From Filimonas zeae (lineage in GTDB: Bacteria; Bacteroidota; Bacteroidia; Chitinophagales; Chitinophagaceae), in contig NZ_BMIB01000006.1 in NCBI RefSeq assembly GCF_014641615.1, positions 395,068-459,067 on the forward strand: a stretch of DNA of 64,000 nt, written 5' to 3'. Position 1 is the first letter of the stretch. Every line of letters starts with the position of its first letter. The translations under genes and the position numbers were made by a program. A model generated the notes under the pieces. That model saw nothing but the letters and a program-made list of their open reading frames with translations, was not told the DNA's origin and made no database searches. Shown piece after piece: positions 25,672 to 34,598 of the stretch.

Positions 25672-26406
25672 TTATTCTTTCATGCTCCATTGTAAACCCT
25701 GCCAGAAGTGTTGCGTTAGCATGGTATCGCTGAAAGTTTCGGGCATATGGCCGAAGTTGGAATAAAAAGCCCTGCCACCATCATACTCATGATACCAGGC
25801 CAGCGGGTGAAAGTCGCCCATTTTTCCGCCCTGATAACTTTTTTCATCTACCCGTATCAGAAACTGAAGGCCGGAAGTATTTACCGATTTAAAATCGTAG
25901 AACTCATCTTTATGGTAAAACGAATCCGGTAAAAACGATGTGGCCGGGAAGGTTTTATTGAGGGTGATGATTTTAGCGGTTTGAATATGCGGGTGACTTA
26001 CAAAATAAGCACCTGCCAGCTTGTTATACCATGGCCAGTCAAACTCGGTATCGGTAGCAGCGTGAATGCCTACATAACCACCGCCCGCCTGAATGTATTT
26101 TTCAAAAGCCGCCTGCTGCGCAGGGTTCAGCACATCGCCGGTAGTGTTTAGCCACACTACCGCACTGTACGTTTTGAGGTTGTCGGTAGTAAATATACCT
26201 GCATCTGTAGTAGTATCTGCCACAAAACCATGCTGAGTACCCAGGCGCATGAAGAATGCATTACCCTCTTTAATAGAAGCGTGATGAAAGCCTTTGGTAA
26301 GAGAGAAAACGAGCACCCGTTTAACAGGGGCCGGTTCGGTAGACTGGCAGGCATAAACAGCCAGGAACACGGCAGCTATAGTGCCGATGGAAGCAAACAA
26401 TCGCAT
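25672..26406 (-). CDS. ThuA-like domain lipoprotein
   Basis: 244 residues. A lipoprotein signal peptide with lipobox Cys20 (LAVYACQS) precedes a ThuA domain: VLVFSLTKGFHHASI, YSAVVWLNTTGDVL, GGGYVGIHAATDTEFDWPWYNKLAGAYFVSHP, ADFHPLAWYHEYDGGRAFYSNFGHMPE-type ending. ThuA proteins have a class I glutamine-amidotransferase-like fold and are linked to trehalose or sugar catabolism in some bacteria; the reaction is not established. Periplasm or outer membrane location follows from the lipobox. Minus strand, converging on the RRM gene, with a small unknown gene 25 bp upstream. Confidence 0.88.
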   Translation of the reverse strand: MRLFASIGTIAAVFLAVYACQSTEPAPVKRVLVFSLTKGFHHASIKEGNAFFMRLGTQHGFVADTTTDAGIFTTDNLKTYSAVVWLNTTGDVLNPAQQAAFEKYIQAGGGYVGIHAATDTEFDWPWYNKLAGAYFVSHPHIQTAKIITLNKTFPATSFLPDSFYHKDEFYDFKSVNTSGLQFLIRVDEKSYQGGKMGDFHPLAWYHEYDGGRAFYSNFGHMPETFSDTMLTQHFWQGLQWSMKE

Positions 26407-26431
26407 AGTTATGGTGTGTTTTTATTGGCAA

Positions 26432-26704
26432 TTATCGGTTAAAAAGTCCACCCATCAATTTTCCGAGTTTGATAAGCGTAGCCCTCAGGTTCACCGGATC
26501 TTTTTCATAACCAGCCACCTCATTTCTTAATACATCAAAGCTATCGTAAAACGGCGTTTCTATAAAAGCGTACTTGTTGAGTATCGACAGTGTTTCTTCA
26601 ATAAAACCGGTAGCTTCTCTGTGCAACTTAAAACTATGTGGTGGATCCAGTAAATATTGTTTGATTTCAGTTAACCGTACAATATCTGCATTACTGATTT
26701 TCAT
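26432..26704 (-). CDS. Small helical protein of unknown function, 90 residues
   Basis: Begins MKISNADIVRLTEIKQYLL; predominantly helical with no signal peptide or membrane segment (KLHREATGFIEETLSILNKY, NLRATLIKLGKLMGG). The helical, AraC-tip-free composition gives no family. It precedes the ThuA-like gene by 25 bp on the same strand and may share its transcript. Upstream 590 bp are noncoding. Confidence 0.6.
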   Translation of the reverse strand: MKISNADIVRLTEIKQYLLDPPHSFKLHREATGFIEETLSILNKYAFIETPFYDSFDVLRNEVAGYEKDPVNLRATLIKLGKLMGGLFNR

Positions 26705-27294
26705 ACTGCAAAATTAAATAATTGGTCAATTGCCTGCATGTTAAAGTAATGATGGCTGGTTGCTGCGTGTGAGCTACGGGGAGAACCTATACAGATACTG
26801 AAGTGGTAACGATAAAACCATGGTGTTGATAGGGAGTTGATATGGACCAGACATGGACTTGATATGGGCTTTTCCACATTTTTGGGTAGGGTTGTCCACA
26901 GCTGATACGCGATCCTGTATGGCAGAACCACGCAATTTTCCGTTTTAATATTTTCTGCACTGATAATTAAAAGGTTATTCAAAATGCTGCTACCTGACCC
27001 ATAGGATTAACCCGCAGAATAGGGTGTTTGGCAAAGTACTTGAATTTATAGGGGTATAACCTTATGAAAAGTGCATCTTACATACAACCTATTATGCGCA
27101 TGATACTTCCTCCGGAATTACATGCGTTTACCGATCCGCTGGTGTGGAAAGCAATCGGGTTGGATGTGATTTCCCGTTTGCGGGGAACCATACCGCCCGG
27201 AGAGTTGTAGAAAACAGTGTATTTGTTGCTGTTTTCCTCCGTAACCTTTTACAGGCGGAAGCGTTGGAGTATTTTGAGTGTCTGTATTACTATT
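26705..27294. other. 590-bp stretch with no supported gene
   Basis: Open frames here (for example minus-strand 26701-26982 and plus-strand 27144-27392) lack protein-like composition or overlap better candidates. It holds short direct repeats of GATATGG near 26835-26875 and nothing else I can interpret. Confidence 0.4.
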
Positions 27295-27714
27295 ATGAAC
27301 CAACTACAGAGCCTCAAAATAAGCCTCGATTCCTTTTTGTACCAGACAGAGAAAATCCACCATCATCTGCAAAACCGGTCGGGTACGTTTGATCCGGGAT
27401 CTATTGATCTGGACTATAAGCTGTATTGCCAGCAGTATAATGCCATACGGGAGTTTACCCATAACCTGCCCGGTGGCGAAACTATTGATATGCTGAAAAA
27501 GCGCATGGCGGGATTACCCGCTATTACAGAGTTTGATTTCAGGCATGAGCCTTCCGGCTTTTCACTGGATGTGATATTGCCTATTGTAGGCGAGTGGTTA
27601 AAAGATACATTTACTACCGGCAAACTACAGGAAAAGATGGAAGATATTTACCGGGGCTTACACACCATTCAGTTTATGTTGAAGGGGCTTACCAATTCGC
27701 AGGTGGCAGACTAA
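27295..27714 (+). CDS. Hypothetical cytoplasmic protein, 139 residues
   Basis: Start taken at ATG 27295 (MNQLQSLKIS); the frame is open to 27217 but that part overlaps low-quality sequence. Soluble and mainly helical, with a helical start (LDSFLYQTEKIHHHLQ) and LPIVGEWLKDTFTTGKLQEKMEDIY near the end. No recognised domain. Converges on the secreted repeat-peptide gene at 27790, with two hairpins between them. Confidence 0.6.
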   Translation: MNQLQSLKISLDSFLYQTEKIHHHLQNRSGTFDPGSIDLDYKLYCQQYNAIREFTHNLPGGETIDMLKKRMAGLPAITEFDFRHEPSGFSLDVILPIVGEWLKDTFTTGKLQEKMEDIYRGLHTIQFMLKGLTNSQVAD

Positions 27715-27721
27715 ATAAAAA

Positions 27722-27744
27722 CGGCAACCTAAAAAAGGTTGCCG
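27722..27744 (-). terminator. Terminator hairpin for the minus-strand gene at 27790
   Basis: 9-bp perfect stem (CGGCAACCT with AGGTTGCCG), A5 loop; on the minus strand it is followed by TTTTTATTT, the polarity needed for the gene at 27790-28119. Confidence 0.7.
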
Positions 27745-27750
27745 CCAATG

Positions 27751-27776
27751 CGATTGCTGCCTGCAATCGTCTTTTT
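27751..27776 (+). terminator. Terminator hairpin for the plus-strand gene at 27295
   Basis: 7-bp perfect stem (CGATTGC 27751-27757 with GCAATCG 27763-27769), 5-nt loop, followed by TCTTTTT on the plus strand. Confidence 0.65.
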
Positions 27777-27789
27777 AAGGGGCCGTGTT

Positions 27790-28119
27790 TTACCTCAACT
27801 TATCTGCGTTGTTTCCGATGCTATAAAATCCTTTCTGTACCACGGGCCTTTTGTTGTTGGTAGTATTCGCTACATTCAATCGGGGGGATGCTAATTTTGT
27901 ATCGTTATTCCCGATGGTGTAATAACCTTTCTGTACAGTAACGGTACCGGCAGATTGTTCAGCAGCTTTTGCCTGTGGAGAAGGCAGCTTAGCCGCGTTA
28001 TTACCAATGGAATAAAAACCTTTTTTAATATCCTGTCTTTCGGTTTTATTTTCCTGGGCAGCTACTGTAAGTACGCTTACAGCAAGTATGCCTGCCAGAA
28101 GGAAGAATTGCTTTTTCAT
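27790..28119 (-). CDS. Secreted protein with three KGFYSIGNN repeats
   Basis: 109 residues. Signal peptide MKKQFFLLAG...TVAAQ (cleavage near residue 21). The mature 88 residues carry three copies of a 13-residue motif, KGFYSIGNNAAKL, KGYYTIGNNDTKL and KGFYSIGNNADKL, at about 33-45, 64-76 and 95-107, separated by low-complexity Ala/Gln/Thr/Asn linkers. Spacing is regular (about 31 residues). I know of no named family; the repeat could be a small structural or binding unit in the periplasm or on the surface. It has its own terminator and no operon partner. Confidence 0.72.
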   Translation of the reverse strand: MKKQFFLLAGILAVSVLTVAAQENKTERQDIKKGFYSIGNNAAKLPSPQAKAAEQSAGTVTVQKGYYTIGNNDTKLASPRLNVANTTNNKRPVVQKGFYSIGNNADKLR

Positions 28120-28255
28120 AACTGTTCAATAAAAGTATTTTAGAATAAGATCTATCGTGTTTTTATTACATATTATACCACTGGTGGTACCCCGTGCTTT
28201 TGTCGGGATAGTCCTGGCAGTAATTCCCCTGTAAAATGGGTTATGGTAATAAGAA

Positions 28256-28627
28256 TCAGATCAGAAGCACGCAGTGTCTGATGTAAAGAGCGGCGGGAGG
28301 GCCGGCATCAGTCTGGCGGGTAAAGTGCTTAACTGTATAATTTCCTACGGAGATAGGAGAATAAGAAACAAAACGGTTGGTGGCAACACCGGCACGGGGC
28401 ATTTTAATTTTACCCGGAGCAGGCGTATGGTGAGAATTTGCTTTAATACCCTGGCCGCCATCTTCCATAGCAACAAAGTTGCTATCGTCGTTAGCGCTGT
28501 CACCGGTGAAAAAGTAAGTAGAAGCATCAGAAAACGCGTCAGCCTCTGACCAGGGAGTATCGCTGGCTACACCTACCGTAAAGGAGAGGTATATCAGAGT
28601 TAATATAAAGGCCGACAATTTTTTCAT
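28256..28627 (-). CDS. Small secreted hypothetical protein
   Basis: 123 residues from ATG 28627 (MKKLSAFILTLIYLSFTVGVA), a clear signal peptide; an in-frame ATG at 28639 adds four residues. The mature part is acidic at first (DAFSDASTYFFTGDSANDD), then contains NSHHTPAPGKIKMPRAG and ends in the hydrophobic HCVLLI. No family recognised. A -7 box ends only 9 bp upstream of the ATG, so the mRNA may be leaderless. Confidence 0.6.
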   Translation of the reverse strand: MKKLSAFILTLIYLSFTVGVASDTPWSEADAFSDASTYFFTGDSANDDSNFVAMEDGGQGIKANSHHTPAPGKIKMPRAGVATNRFVSYSPISVGNYTVKHFTRQTDAGPPAALYIRHCVLLI

Positions 28628-28636
28628 AATACTCCG

Positions 28637-28644
28637 CAAATCTA
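28637..28644 (-). promoter_or_regulatory. Putative promoter -7 box TAGATTTG next to the start codon
   Basis: Exact TAnnTTTG match on the minus strand, 9 bp upstream of the ATG at 28627. A start about 6 nt below it gives a leader of only a few nucleotides. Confidence 0.35.
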
Positions 28645-28772
28645 CGTTTGTTATCGGTGAACTGTATTGATTGAACTGTTAAAAACCGTAAAATGAAGCA
28701 AAACGCCTACCTTACCATATAGATTGTTTAAGGGATGCCGATAAGCAATCTGCTGCTAAACAACCGGTTATC

Positions 28773-28810
28773 ACCGGTAAAGTTTCCTTACCGGTAACTG
28801 TTATTTTTTT
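28773..28810 (+). terminator. Orphan intrinsic terminator upstream of the GT2 gene
   Basis: 8-bp perfect stem (ACCGGTAA 28773-28780 with TTACCGGT 28788-28795), 7-nt loop, then a T7 run at 28804-28810. No plus-strand gene ends nearby, so it may end a short leader or small RNA ahead of the gene at 28851. Confidence 0.5.
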
Positions 28811-28850
28811 GATAACTACACCCTAAAAGGAGTGTGTATCTTAGATAATT

Positions 28851-29999
28851 ATGACGTTTTTCATCATTTCCTGCCTGATTACCCTTAGCTGGATCATAGT
28901 TTGTCTTTTTGTGCTGGTGGGTGCCAGGTGCATTTATTCCCTTAAAAATATCGTACCGCTTTCTGCTGACAGGGAACCTTCACTGGATATTATTATTGCG
29001 GTAAGAAATGAAGAAGCCGACCTGGCTAAAGCACTGCACAGCCTTTGCCATTTGCACTATCGCAACTACCGGCTGATAGTGGTAAACGACCGGTCTACCG
29101 ACGGAACGGCTAACATACTGGCGGAATTTGCCGCCCGCTATTCCAACATAACCGTACACACAATTACCACTTTGCCCGAAGGCTGGCTGGGTAAAAACCA
29201 TGCAATGTATTCAGGCGCAGGCATTTCGGAGGGGGAGTGGATACTGTTTACCGATGCAGATGTGGTATATCAGCCCCAGGCGCTCAACCGGGCCATGGCC
29301 TATGTGCTGGATAAAAAGCTGGATAACCTGGTGGTGTTTCCGGATATTATTTCCCGCTCAGGTATGTTCAATGCCATTAACGCCACCTTCCGCACTATAC
29401 TGGAAACCCGTTTACGCCCATGGAAGGCCTCAGACCCGCAATCAAAAGCTTTTATTGGAATGGGCGCTTTTAGCATGGTGCGCCGGACAGCCTACTTTGC
29501 TTCGGGTACACACGATAAAATACGCCTGCGGCCGGATGATGATCTGAAGCTGGGCGAGCAGATTAAACAGGCCGGCTTTAAACAGGAGGCTTTGTATGGA
29601 GATACCCAGCTACAACTGGAATGGTATACCAGTGTACCACAGTTTGTGAACGGGCTGATGAAGAATATGTTTTCTGCGTTTGGGTATAATGCCTGGGTTG
29701 CTATAGCAAATGCGTTTGCTGTTTTGGCAGCGCTGGTGCTTCCGGTGCCGGTGTTGCTGATTGCCGGTAACTGGCCGGAGCAGATAATGGCATTGGTGAT
29801 TCTGTTTTTCCAGTGGATCAGTTTTACATTCCGCCCGGCCATGAAAGCAAAATGGTGGTATGTATTTACCATACCCTACGCCGGATTAATTATGGCCTAT
29901 ATTATTTTCCGCAGCACATGGTTTACGCTTAAGCACAAAGGCATTTACTGGAGAGACAGTTTTTATTCGCTGGAGGAGCTGCGGAGAGGGTATAAATAA
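28851..29999 (+). CDS. Membrane glycosyltransferase family 2
   Basis: 382 residues. One N-terminal membrane helix (about residues 3-25), a cytoplasmic GT-A domain (SLDIIIAVRNEEADLAKAL, VVNDRSTDGT, the DxD-type FTDADVVY near residue 135, and RPDDDLKLGEQI near 225), and three or four C-terminal helices from about residue 285. The catalytic QxxRW-like position reads QLEWY. The architecture resembles carotenoid or hopanoid glycosyltransferases and beta-glycan synthases of this family. The acceptor is unknown. Not in an operon with the following SusC gene, which starts 166 bp later. Confidence 0.85.
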   Translation: MTFFIISCLITLSWIIVCLFVLVGARCIYSLKNIVPLSADREPSLDIIIAVRNEEADLAKALHSLCHLHYRNYRLIVVNDRSTDGTANILAEFAARYSNITVHTITTLPEGWLGKNHAMYSGAGISEGEWILFTDADVVYQPQALNRAMAYVLDKKLDNLVVFPDIISRSGMFNAINATFRTILETRLRPWKASDPQSKAFIGMGAFSMVRRTAYFASGTHDKIRLRPDDDLKLGEQIKQAGFKQEALYGDTQLQLEWYTSVPQFVNGLMKNMFSAFGYNAWVAIANAFAVLAALVLPVPVLLIAGNWPEQIMALVILFFQWISFTFRPAMKAKWWYVFTIPYAGLIMAYIIFRSTWFTLKHKGIYWRDSFYSLEELRRGYK

Positions 30000-30165
30000 C
30001 ACCCATTGTTACATCATTTTCCCTGGCTGATGTAGTGCGTAGTAACATAATCTTCTGATCTTCAATAGAAGAAGTAAAAAATGTAGTGGTTTTGACGTAC
30101 CGGCAAATAGTGCTTCTACTACCGGATCACTTCATTTTTGTAGCGGCAAACAAAATTGCTGCTGT

Positions 30166-32892
30166 ATGAACAAAAGAAGAATGCGCGCTTCGCTGCTGGT
30201 AATGTTGTTATCCGGCGTGGCTCAGGCCCAGGATAGTACGGGTAGTAAAAAGGACGATTTCAATCTGCTTTTTCACACTCAGGCAAAGAAAAAAACAACT
30301 GCTGCCGTAGCTGAGCTGTATGACGCGGAGCTACAAAAAACGTTCTCCACATCTTTTCAGGGTATATTATCCGGTCGCGCTACAGGCGTATATACCATTC
30401 AAACCAATGGCGCACCGGGAAATGATGATGTGGGATTACTCATTCGCGGACAGGCTCCACTGGTAATGATAGACGGCACACCGCAGAGTTTTAACTCCAT
30501 CAACCCGGAACAGATTGAGTCTATCACCATTCTGAAAGATGCGGTGGCTACCGCCATGATGGGCTTCAGAGGTTCCAACAGCATTGTACAAATCACCACC
30601 AAGAAAGGATACTCCGGTCCGCAGCGGATTGAGTTTACGGCTTTCTCCGGTTTCTCCAGACCTACCGTAAATCCAAAACCACTGAATGCCTATAACTACG
30701 CCACGCTGTATAACGAGGCGCTGACTAACGATGGCCGTTTACCGGTATACTCCCAGGCAGATCTGGATGCATTCAGAACAGGCAGTGACCCCATTGGTCA
30801 CCCGGATGTGAACTGGCAGAGCGAGGTGATGAAAAAGCAATCTGCCTACAGCCGGTACGATCTGCAGATTTCCGGCGGCACTGAAATGGCCCGCTATTAC
30901 GTAGATCTGGATTATCTGAGTCAGCCGGGCTTGTTTAAAACCTCCGCTGACAACTCCTACAACACCAACGCCGATTATAAACGATACATCTTCCGCTCTA
31001 ATGTGGCAGTGGATTTTAACAAGTACATCAGCACCGGCCTGAACCTGTTTGGCCGCATTCAGAATACCAACCAGCCGGGTGTAACCACAGCTACTTTGTA
31101 CAACAACATTATTAATATACCCGCCAATGCTTACCCCATCTTCAACTCCAACGGGTCGCTGGCGGGTAGTCAGGACTTTACTTCCAACATATACGGGGCC
31201 ACGTATAAATCGGGCTATCGCCCGGGTTACGAGCGCGACTTTAAAGTAGATCTGTATGTAAAAGCAAAGCTGGATGGTATTACCAAAGGCCTGTGGATAA
31301 GAGGTGCCGGAGCTTTGAATGGCTACCTGCAACAGAACATTAACCGCAGCAAAGCAGTGGTGGTATATCAACAACGATACGGTGCGGCGGGTGATACCAG
31401 TTACAAACAATTTGGTACTACACAGGACCAGGCCAATGGCACCACCGCCGGCAGCCAGAACCGTTTGTTTTATACTGAACTGTCTATGGGTTACAACAAC
31501 AGCTTTGGCAAAAACAATATAGATGTGCTTGTACTGGCTAATAACGATTACCGCATGATTAACTCTGATCTGCCGTATAATGTAAGAGGTGTTTCCGGAA
31601 AAGTATCCTACAACTACGACGGAAAATATATGGTGGATGTAGCGGCGGGGTATACAGGATCGGAGCGTTATGCTAAAAACCACCGCTATGGCCTGTTTCC
31701 TGCAGTGGGTCTGGGCTGGAACCTTACCAAAGAATCTTTCCTTGCCGGTAAAACCAGCTGGATTAATTATCTGAAACTGCGTGCTTCTTATGGTATCACC
31801 GGGAACTTTAACCCTGGTTACTATGCGTACAACCAATATTATATAACAGCACCGGATTACAACCTGGGTAACAGCCCCACTGCTGCACTTACCGTACGGC
31901 AGGGTGTACTGGCCAACCCTAACCTGAGCTGGGAGAAAGCGCAGAAGTTTAACATGGGTTTCGACGCTTCACTGTTCCGCAACTCGCTGGATATAACGGT
32001 AGATTACTTTAACGATAAATACTATGATCTGTTACAGCAGATTGGTAACAACACAGATATTACCGGTGCTAACTATGGCTTGCAGAATATTGGTAAAAAC
32101 CGCTACTATGGTGTGGAGGTGCAACTGAACTATCACAAACAGGCAGGCGCTTTCCACTATTTTATAGCACCCAACTTTACGCTGCAACAGTCTGAAGTGG
32201 TGTATCAGCAGGAAGTATACAGACCCTACGATTATATGCAACGTACCGGCCGGCCGGTAAACCAGTTTTTTGGTTATGTGGCTGATGGGCTTTTCCAGAA
32301 CGCCGCAGAGGTAAATGCAGCTGCCAAACCATCAGCTAGTTCTGTAGTAGCCGGTGATATCCGTTATAAAGATCTGAATAACGATGGGGTAATCAATGCC
32401 AACGATCAAACAGCTATCGGTACTACCGCTCCATTGCTGTATTACGGGCTACATATTGGCAGTGGTTATAAAGGGTTTGATATAGCAGTACTGTTTCAGG
32501 GTGCTGCCAACAGAAACATTTACCTGGGTAATAGCTACTACGAGTTTCAGGGAGGCCATGGCCAGGCTTTTGAGCACCATCTGGATCGCTGGACTCCGCA
32601 GAATACCGGTGCAATGTATCCACGTTTAGCAGTGGGTACCAGTTATAACAACCAGCAGGTTTCTTCTTACTGGGTACGATCTGGCAACTACACGCGCGTA
32701 AAAAGTATAGAGCTGGGTTATGCTTTACCTGCTACCATTACAAAACTGGTGCATATGCAATCGGCCAGAATATTTGTTAACGCCACCAACCTGTTCACAT
32801 TCACTTCCCTGAAAGATGTTGATCCGGAAAATTACACCTACCTGTATCCCATACAGAAGATGGTAAACCTGGGCATCAACATTAAATTTTAA
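30166..32892 (+). CDS. SusC/RagA-type TonB-dependent outer membrane transporter lacking the N-terminal regulatory domain
   Basis: 908 residues. Signal peptide ending AQAQ (about residue 22), then a plug domain (about 45-150: GILSGRATGVYTIQTNG, VGLLIRGQAPLVMIDGTP, QIESITILKDAVATAMMGFRGSNS) and a long TonB-dependent barrel ending in a short beta strand with final Phe. SusC-type proteins import oligosaccharides with a SusD lid and TonB energy. Unlike the second copy at 34599 it has no carboxypeptidase-like domain and no VVGYGTQ motif before the plug, and is about 115 residues shorter. It is the first gene of the operon, with SusD 12 bp downstream. Confidence 0.92.
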   Translation: MNKRRMRASLLVMLLSGVAQAQDSTGSKKDDFNLLFHTQAKKKTTAAVAELYDAELQKTFSTSFQGILSGRATGVYTIQTNGAPGNDDVGLLIRGQAPLVMIDGTPQSFNSINPEQIESITILKDAVATAMMGFRGSNSIVQITTKKGYSGPQRIEFTAFSGFSRPTVNPKPLNAYNYATLYNEALTNDGRLPVYSQADLDAFRTGSDPIGHPDVNWQSEVMKKQSAYSRYDLQISGGTEMARYYVDLDYLSQPGLFKTSADNSYNTNADYKRYIFRSNVAVDFNKYISTGLNLFGRIQNTNQPGVTTATLYNNIINIPANAYPIFNSNGSLAGSQDFTSNIYGATYKSGYRPGYERDFKVDLYVKAKLDGITKGLWIRGAGALNGYLQQNINRSKAVVVYQQRYGAAGDTSYKQFGTTQDQANGTTAGSQNRLFYTELSMGYNNSFGKNNIDVLVLANNDYRMINSDLPYNVRGVSGKVSYNYDGKYMVDVAAGYTGSERYAKNHRYGLFPAVGLGWNLTKESFLAGKTSWINYLKLRASYGITGNFNPGYYAYNQYYITAPDYNLGNSPTAALTVRQGVLANPNLSWEKAQKFNMGFDASLFRNSLDITVDYFNDKYYDLLQQIGNNTDITGANYGLQNIGKNRYYGVEVQLNYHKQAGAFHYFIAPNFTLQQSEVVYQQEVYRPYDYMQRTGRPVNQFFGYVADGLFQNAAEVNAAAKPSASSVVAGDIRYKDLNNDGVINANDQTAIGTTAPLLYYGLHIGSGYKGFDIAVLFQGAANRNIYLGNSYYEFQGGHGQAFEHHLDRWTPQNTGAMYPRLAVGTSYNNQQVSSYWVRSGNYTRVKSIELGYALPATITKLVHMQSARIFVNATNLFTFTSLKDVDPENYTYLYPIQKMVNLGINIKF

Positions 32893-32904
32893 AAACGAGC
32901 TTAT

Positions 32905-34584
32905 ATGAAAAGGTATAGTATAGGAATAGCATTGATGCTGCTGATGGCTGGCTGTAGTAAAATGCAGGATGCAGGTCCGCTGAACCAGCTTACGGAAGGA
33001 CTGGTGTTTGACAGCACCGACAGAAATGGCTTTTACGCAGAACAATATGTAAACGATATATATGCTTCATTACCCAACGGCTTTAACCGTATAGACGGCA
33101 ACCTGCTGGATGCTGCTACGGATGACGCGGTTACCTCACAGGACGGAACCAACATAGACTTTTTAACCAAAGGCTTTTTAAACAGCAGCCTTAACCCCGA
33201 TGATGCCTGGGCTAAAAACTATGCAGGCATAAGAAAGGTAAACCTGCTATTGGCAAAGATTGATGTGGTACCGGTACCGGCGAAGATACCCTTCTGGAAA
33301 GCGGAGGCGCGGGCGCTGCGCGCCCTGTTTTACTTTGAACTGGTAAAACGCTACGGCGGCGTGCCGTTGGTGGGCGATGCACTGCTGAACACAGATGCAC
33401 CTGCTAATTTTAAACGCAACACTTTTGAGGAGTGTATTAATTATATAGTAAGCGAGTGCGATGCGGTAAAGGGCCTGGTTAAAACAGATCCGTTAAGCAG
33501 CGCAGATTACGGCAGAATGTCTGCCGGTGTAGTACTGGCTGTTAAAACCCGTACGCTGTTGTATGCAGCCAGCCCTTTATACAATGGCGGCAACACAGGC
33601 ATTACCGCAGAACAGAAATTGGTACAAGGCTACGCTGCTTACGATGCAGAAAGATGGAACAAAGCGGCTGCCGCTGCCAATGAACTTATTACCGGTGGTA
33701 AGTTTTCGCTGGAAGCTACTTTCAATAACGTATTCATCAACCGCAAAAACGCCGAAGTAATACTGGCTTTTCTGAGGCCGGTAACCAGCGATCTGGAAAC
33801 CAATAACGGCCCCGTAGGTTATGCAGTAGCCGGAAACGGTAATGGCAGAACCAGCCCTACACAAAACCTGGTAGATGCTTTTCCGATGAACAACGGACTG
33901 GCTATTACCGAAAGTGGTTCGGGTTATAGCGCTGCCAGCCCATACACCAATCGCGACCCACGCCTGGCCAACACTGTATTGTTTAACGGCGCCAGCTGGT
34001 TAAACCGTCCTTTACAAACGTATGAGGGTGGGTTAGACAAGCCCAATAAAAACACTACGCAAACCAAAACCAGTTATTACCTGCGCAAGTTTCTGGGCAA
34101 CTTTGCTACACAGGCACAGTACTCTAACCAAAACCACAACTTTCCCATATTCCGCTATGCAGAAGTACTGCTGAGTTATGCCGAGGCTGCCAACGAATAT
34201 TCCGGCGCGGGTACCAGCATTGCTTACACACAGTTAAAGGCCATCCGTAAAAGAGCCGGTATTGCAGCCGGTGCAGATAATAACTACGGCCTGAAAGCAA
34301 ACATGACGCAGACTGAAATGCGCGAGGCCATTCGCCTGGAAAGAAGATTGGAAATGGCGTATGAAGAGCAACGTTACTGGGATGCGCGCCGCTGGAAAAT
34401 TGCAGAGCAGGCTTTTAATACACAGTTAGGTGGTATGAAGATTACCAATACTGCCGGCGTACTTACGTATGAGAAAGTGCCGGTGCAACCTATACGCTTT
34501 ACCGCGCCCGCTATGTATTTCTATCCCATACCATTCAGCGAACTCTCTAAAAACACAAATCTTATTCAAAACGCCGGCTGGTAA
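32905..34584 (+). CDS. SusD/RagB-type outer membrane lipoprotein (first copy)
   Basis: 559 residues. Lipobox Cys17 (LMLLMAGCSK). The fold is the SusD tetratricopeptide-like helical type: KAEARALRALFYFELVKRYGGVPL near residue 135 and the C-terminal signature LSYAEAANEY, RKRAGI, MREAIRLERRLEMAYEEQRYWDARRWK. It caps the SusC barrel and binds glycan at the cell surface. 12 bp after its SusC partner and 14 bp before the next susC, consistent with one operon. Confidence 0.93.
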   Translation: MKRYSIGIALMLLMAGCSKMQDAGPLNQLTEGLVFDSTDRNGFYAEQYVNDIYASLPNGFNRIDGNLLDAATDDAVTSQDGTNIDFLTKGFLNSSLNPDDAWAKNYAGIRKVNLLLAKIDVVPVPAKIPFWKAEARALRALFYFELVKRYGGVPLVGDALLNTDAPANFKRNTFEECINYIVSECDAVKGLVKTDPLSSADYGRMSAGVVLAVKTRTLLYAASPLYNGGNTGITAEQKLVQGYAAYDAERWNKAAAAANELITGGKFSLEATFNNVFINRKNAEVILAFLRPVTSDLETNNGPVGYAVAGNGNGRTSPTQNLVDAFPMNNGLAITESGSGYSAASPYTNRDPRLANTVLFNGASWLNRPLQTYEGGLDKPNKNTTQTKTSYYLRKFLGNFATQAQYSNQNHNFPIFRYAEVLLSYAEAANEYSGAGTSIAYTQLKAIRKRAGIAAGADNNYGLKANMTQTEMREAIRLERRLEMAYEEQRYWDARRWKIAEQAFNTQLGGMKITNTAGVLTYEKVPVQPIRFTAPAMYFYPIPFSELSKNTNLIQNAGW

Positions 34585-34598
34585 ACCCCTTGTCTAAT

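Noticed and set aside
26701..26982. 93-codon minus-strand open frame
   Set aside because: Composition is His/Ser/Tyr-rich with no hydrophobic core, and the frame ends inside the better-supported start of the 26432-26704 gene.
30739..31836. 365-codon antisense frame in the first susC
   Set aside because: It is the complement of the barrel-coding sequence, with a Val/Ile-rich translation typical of shadow frames.
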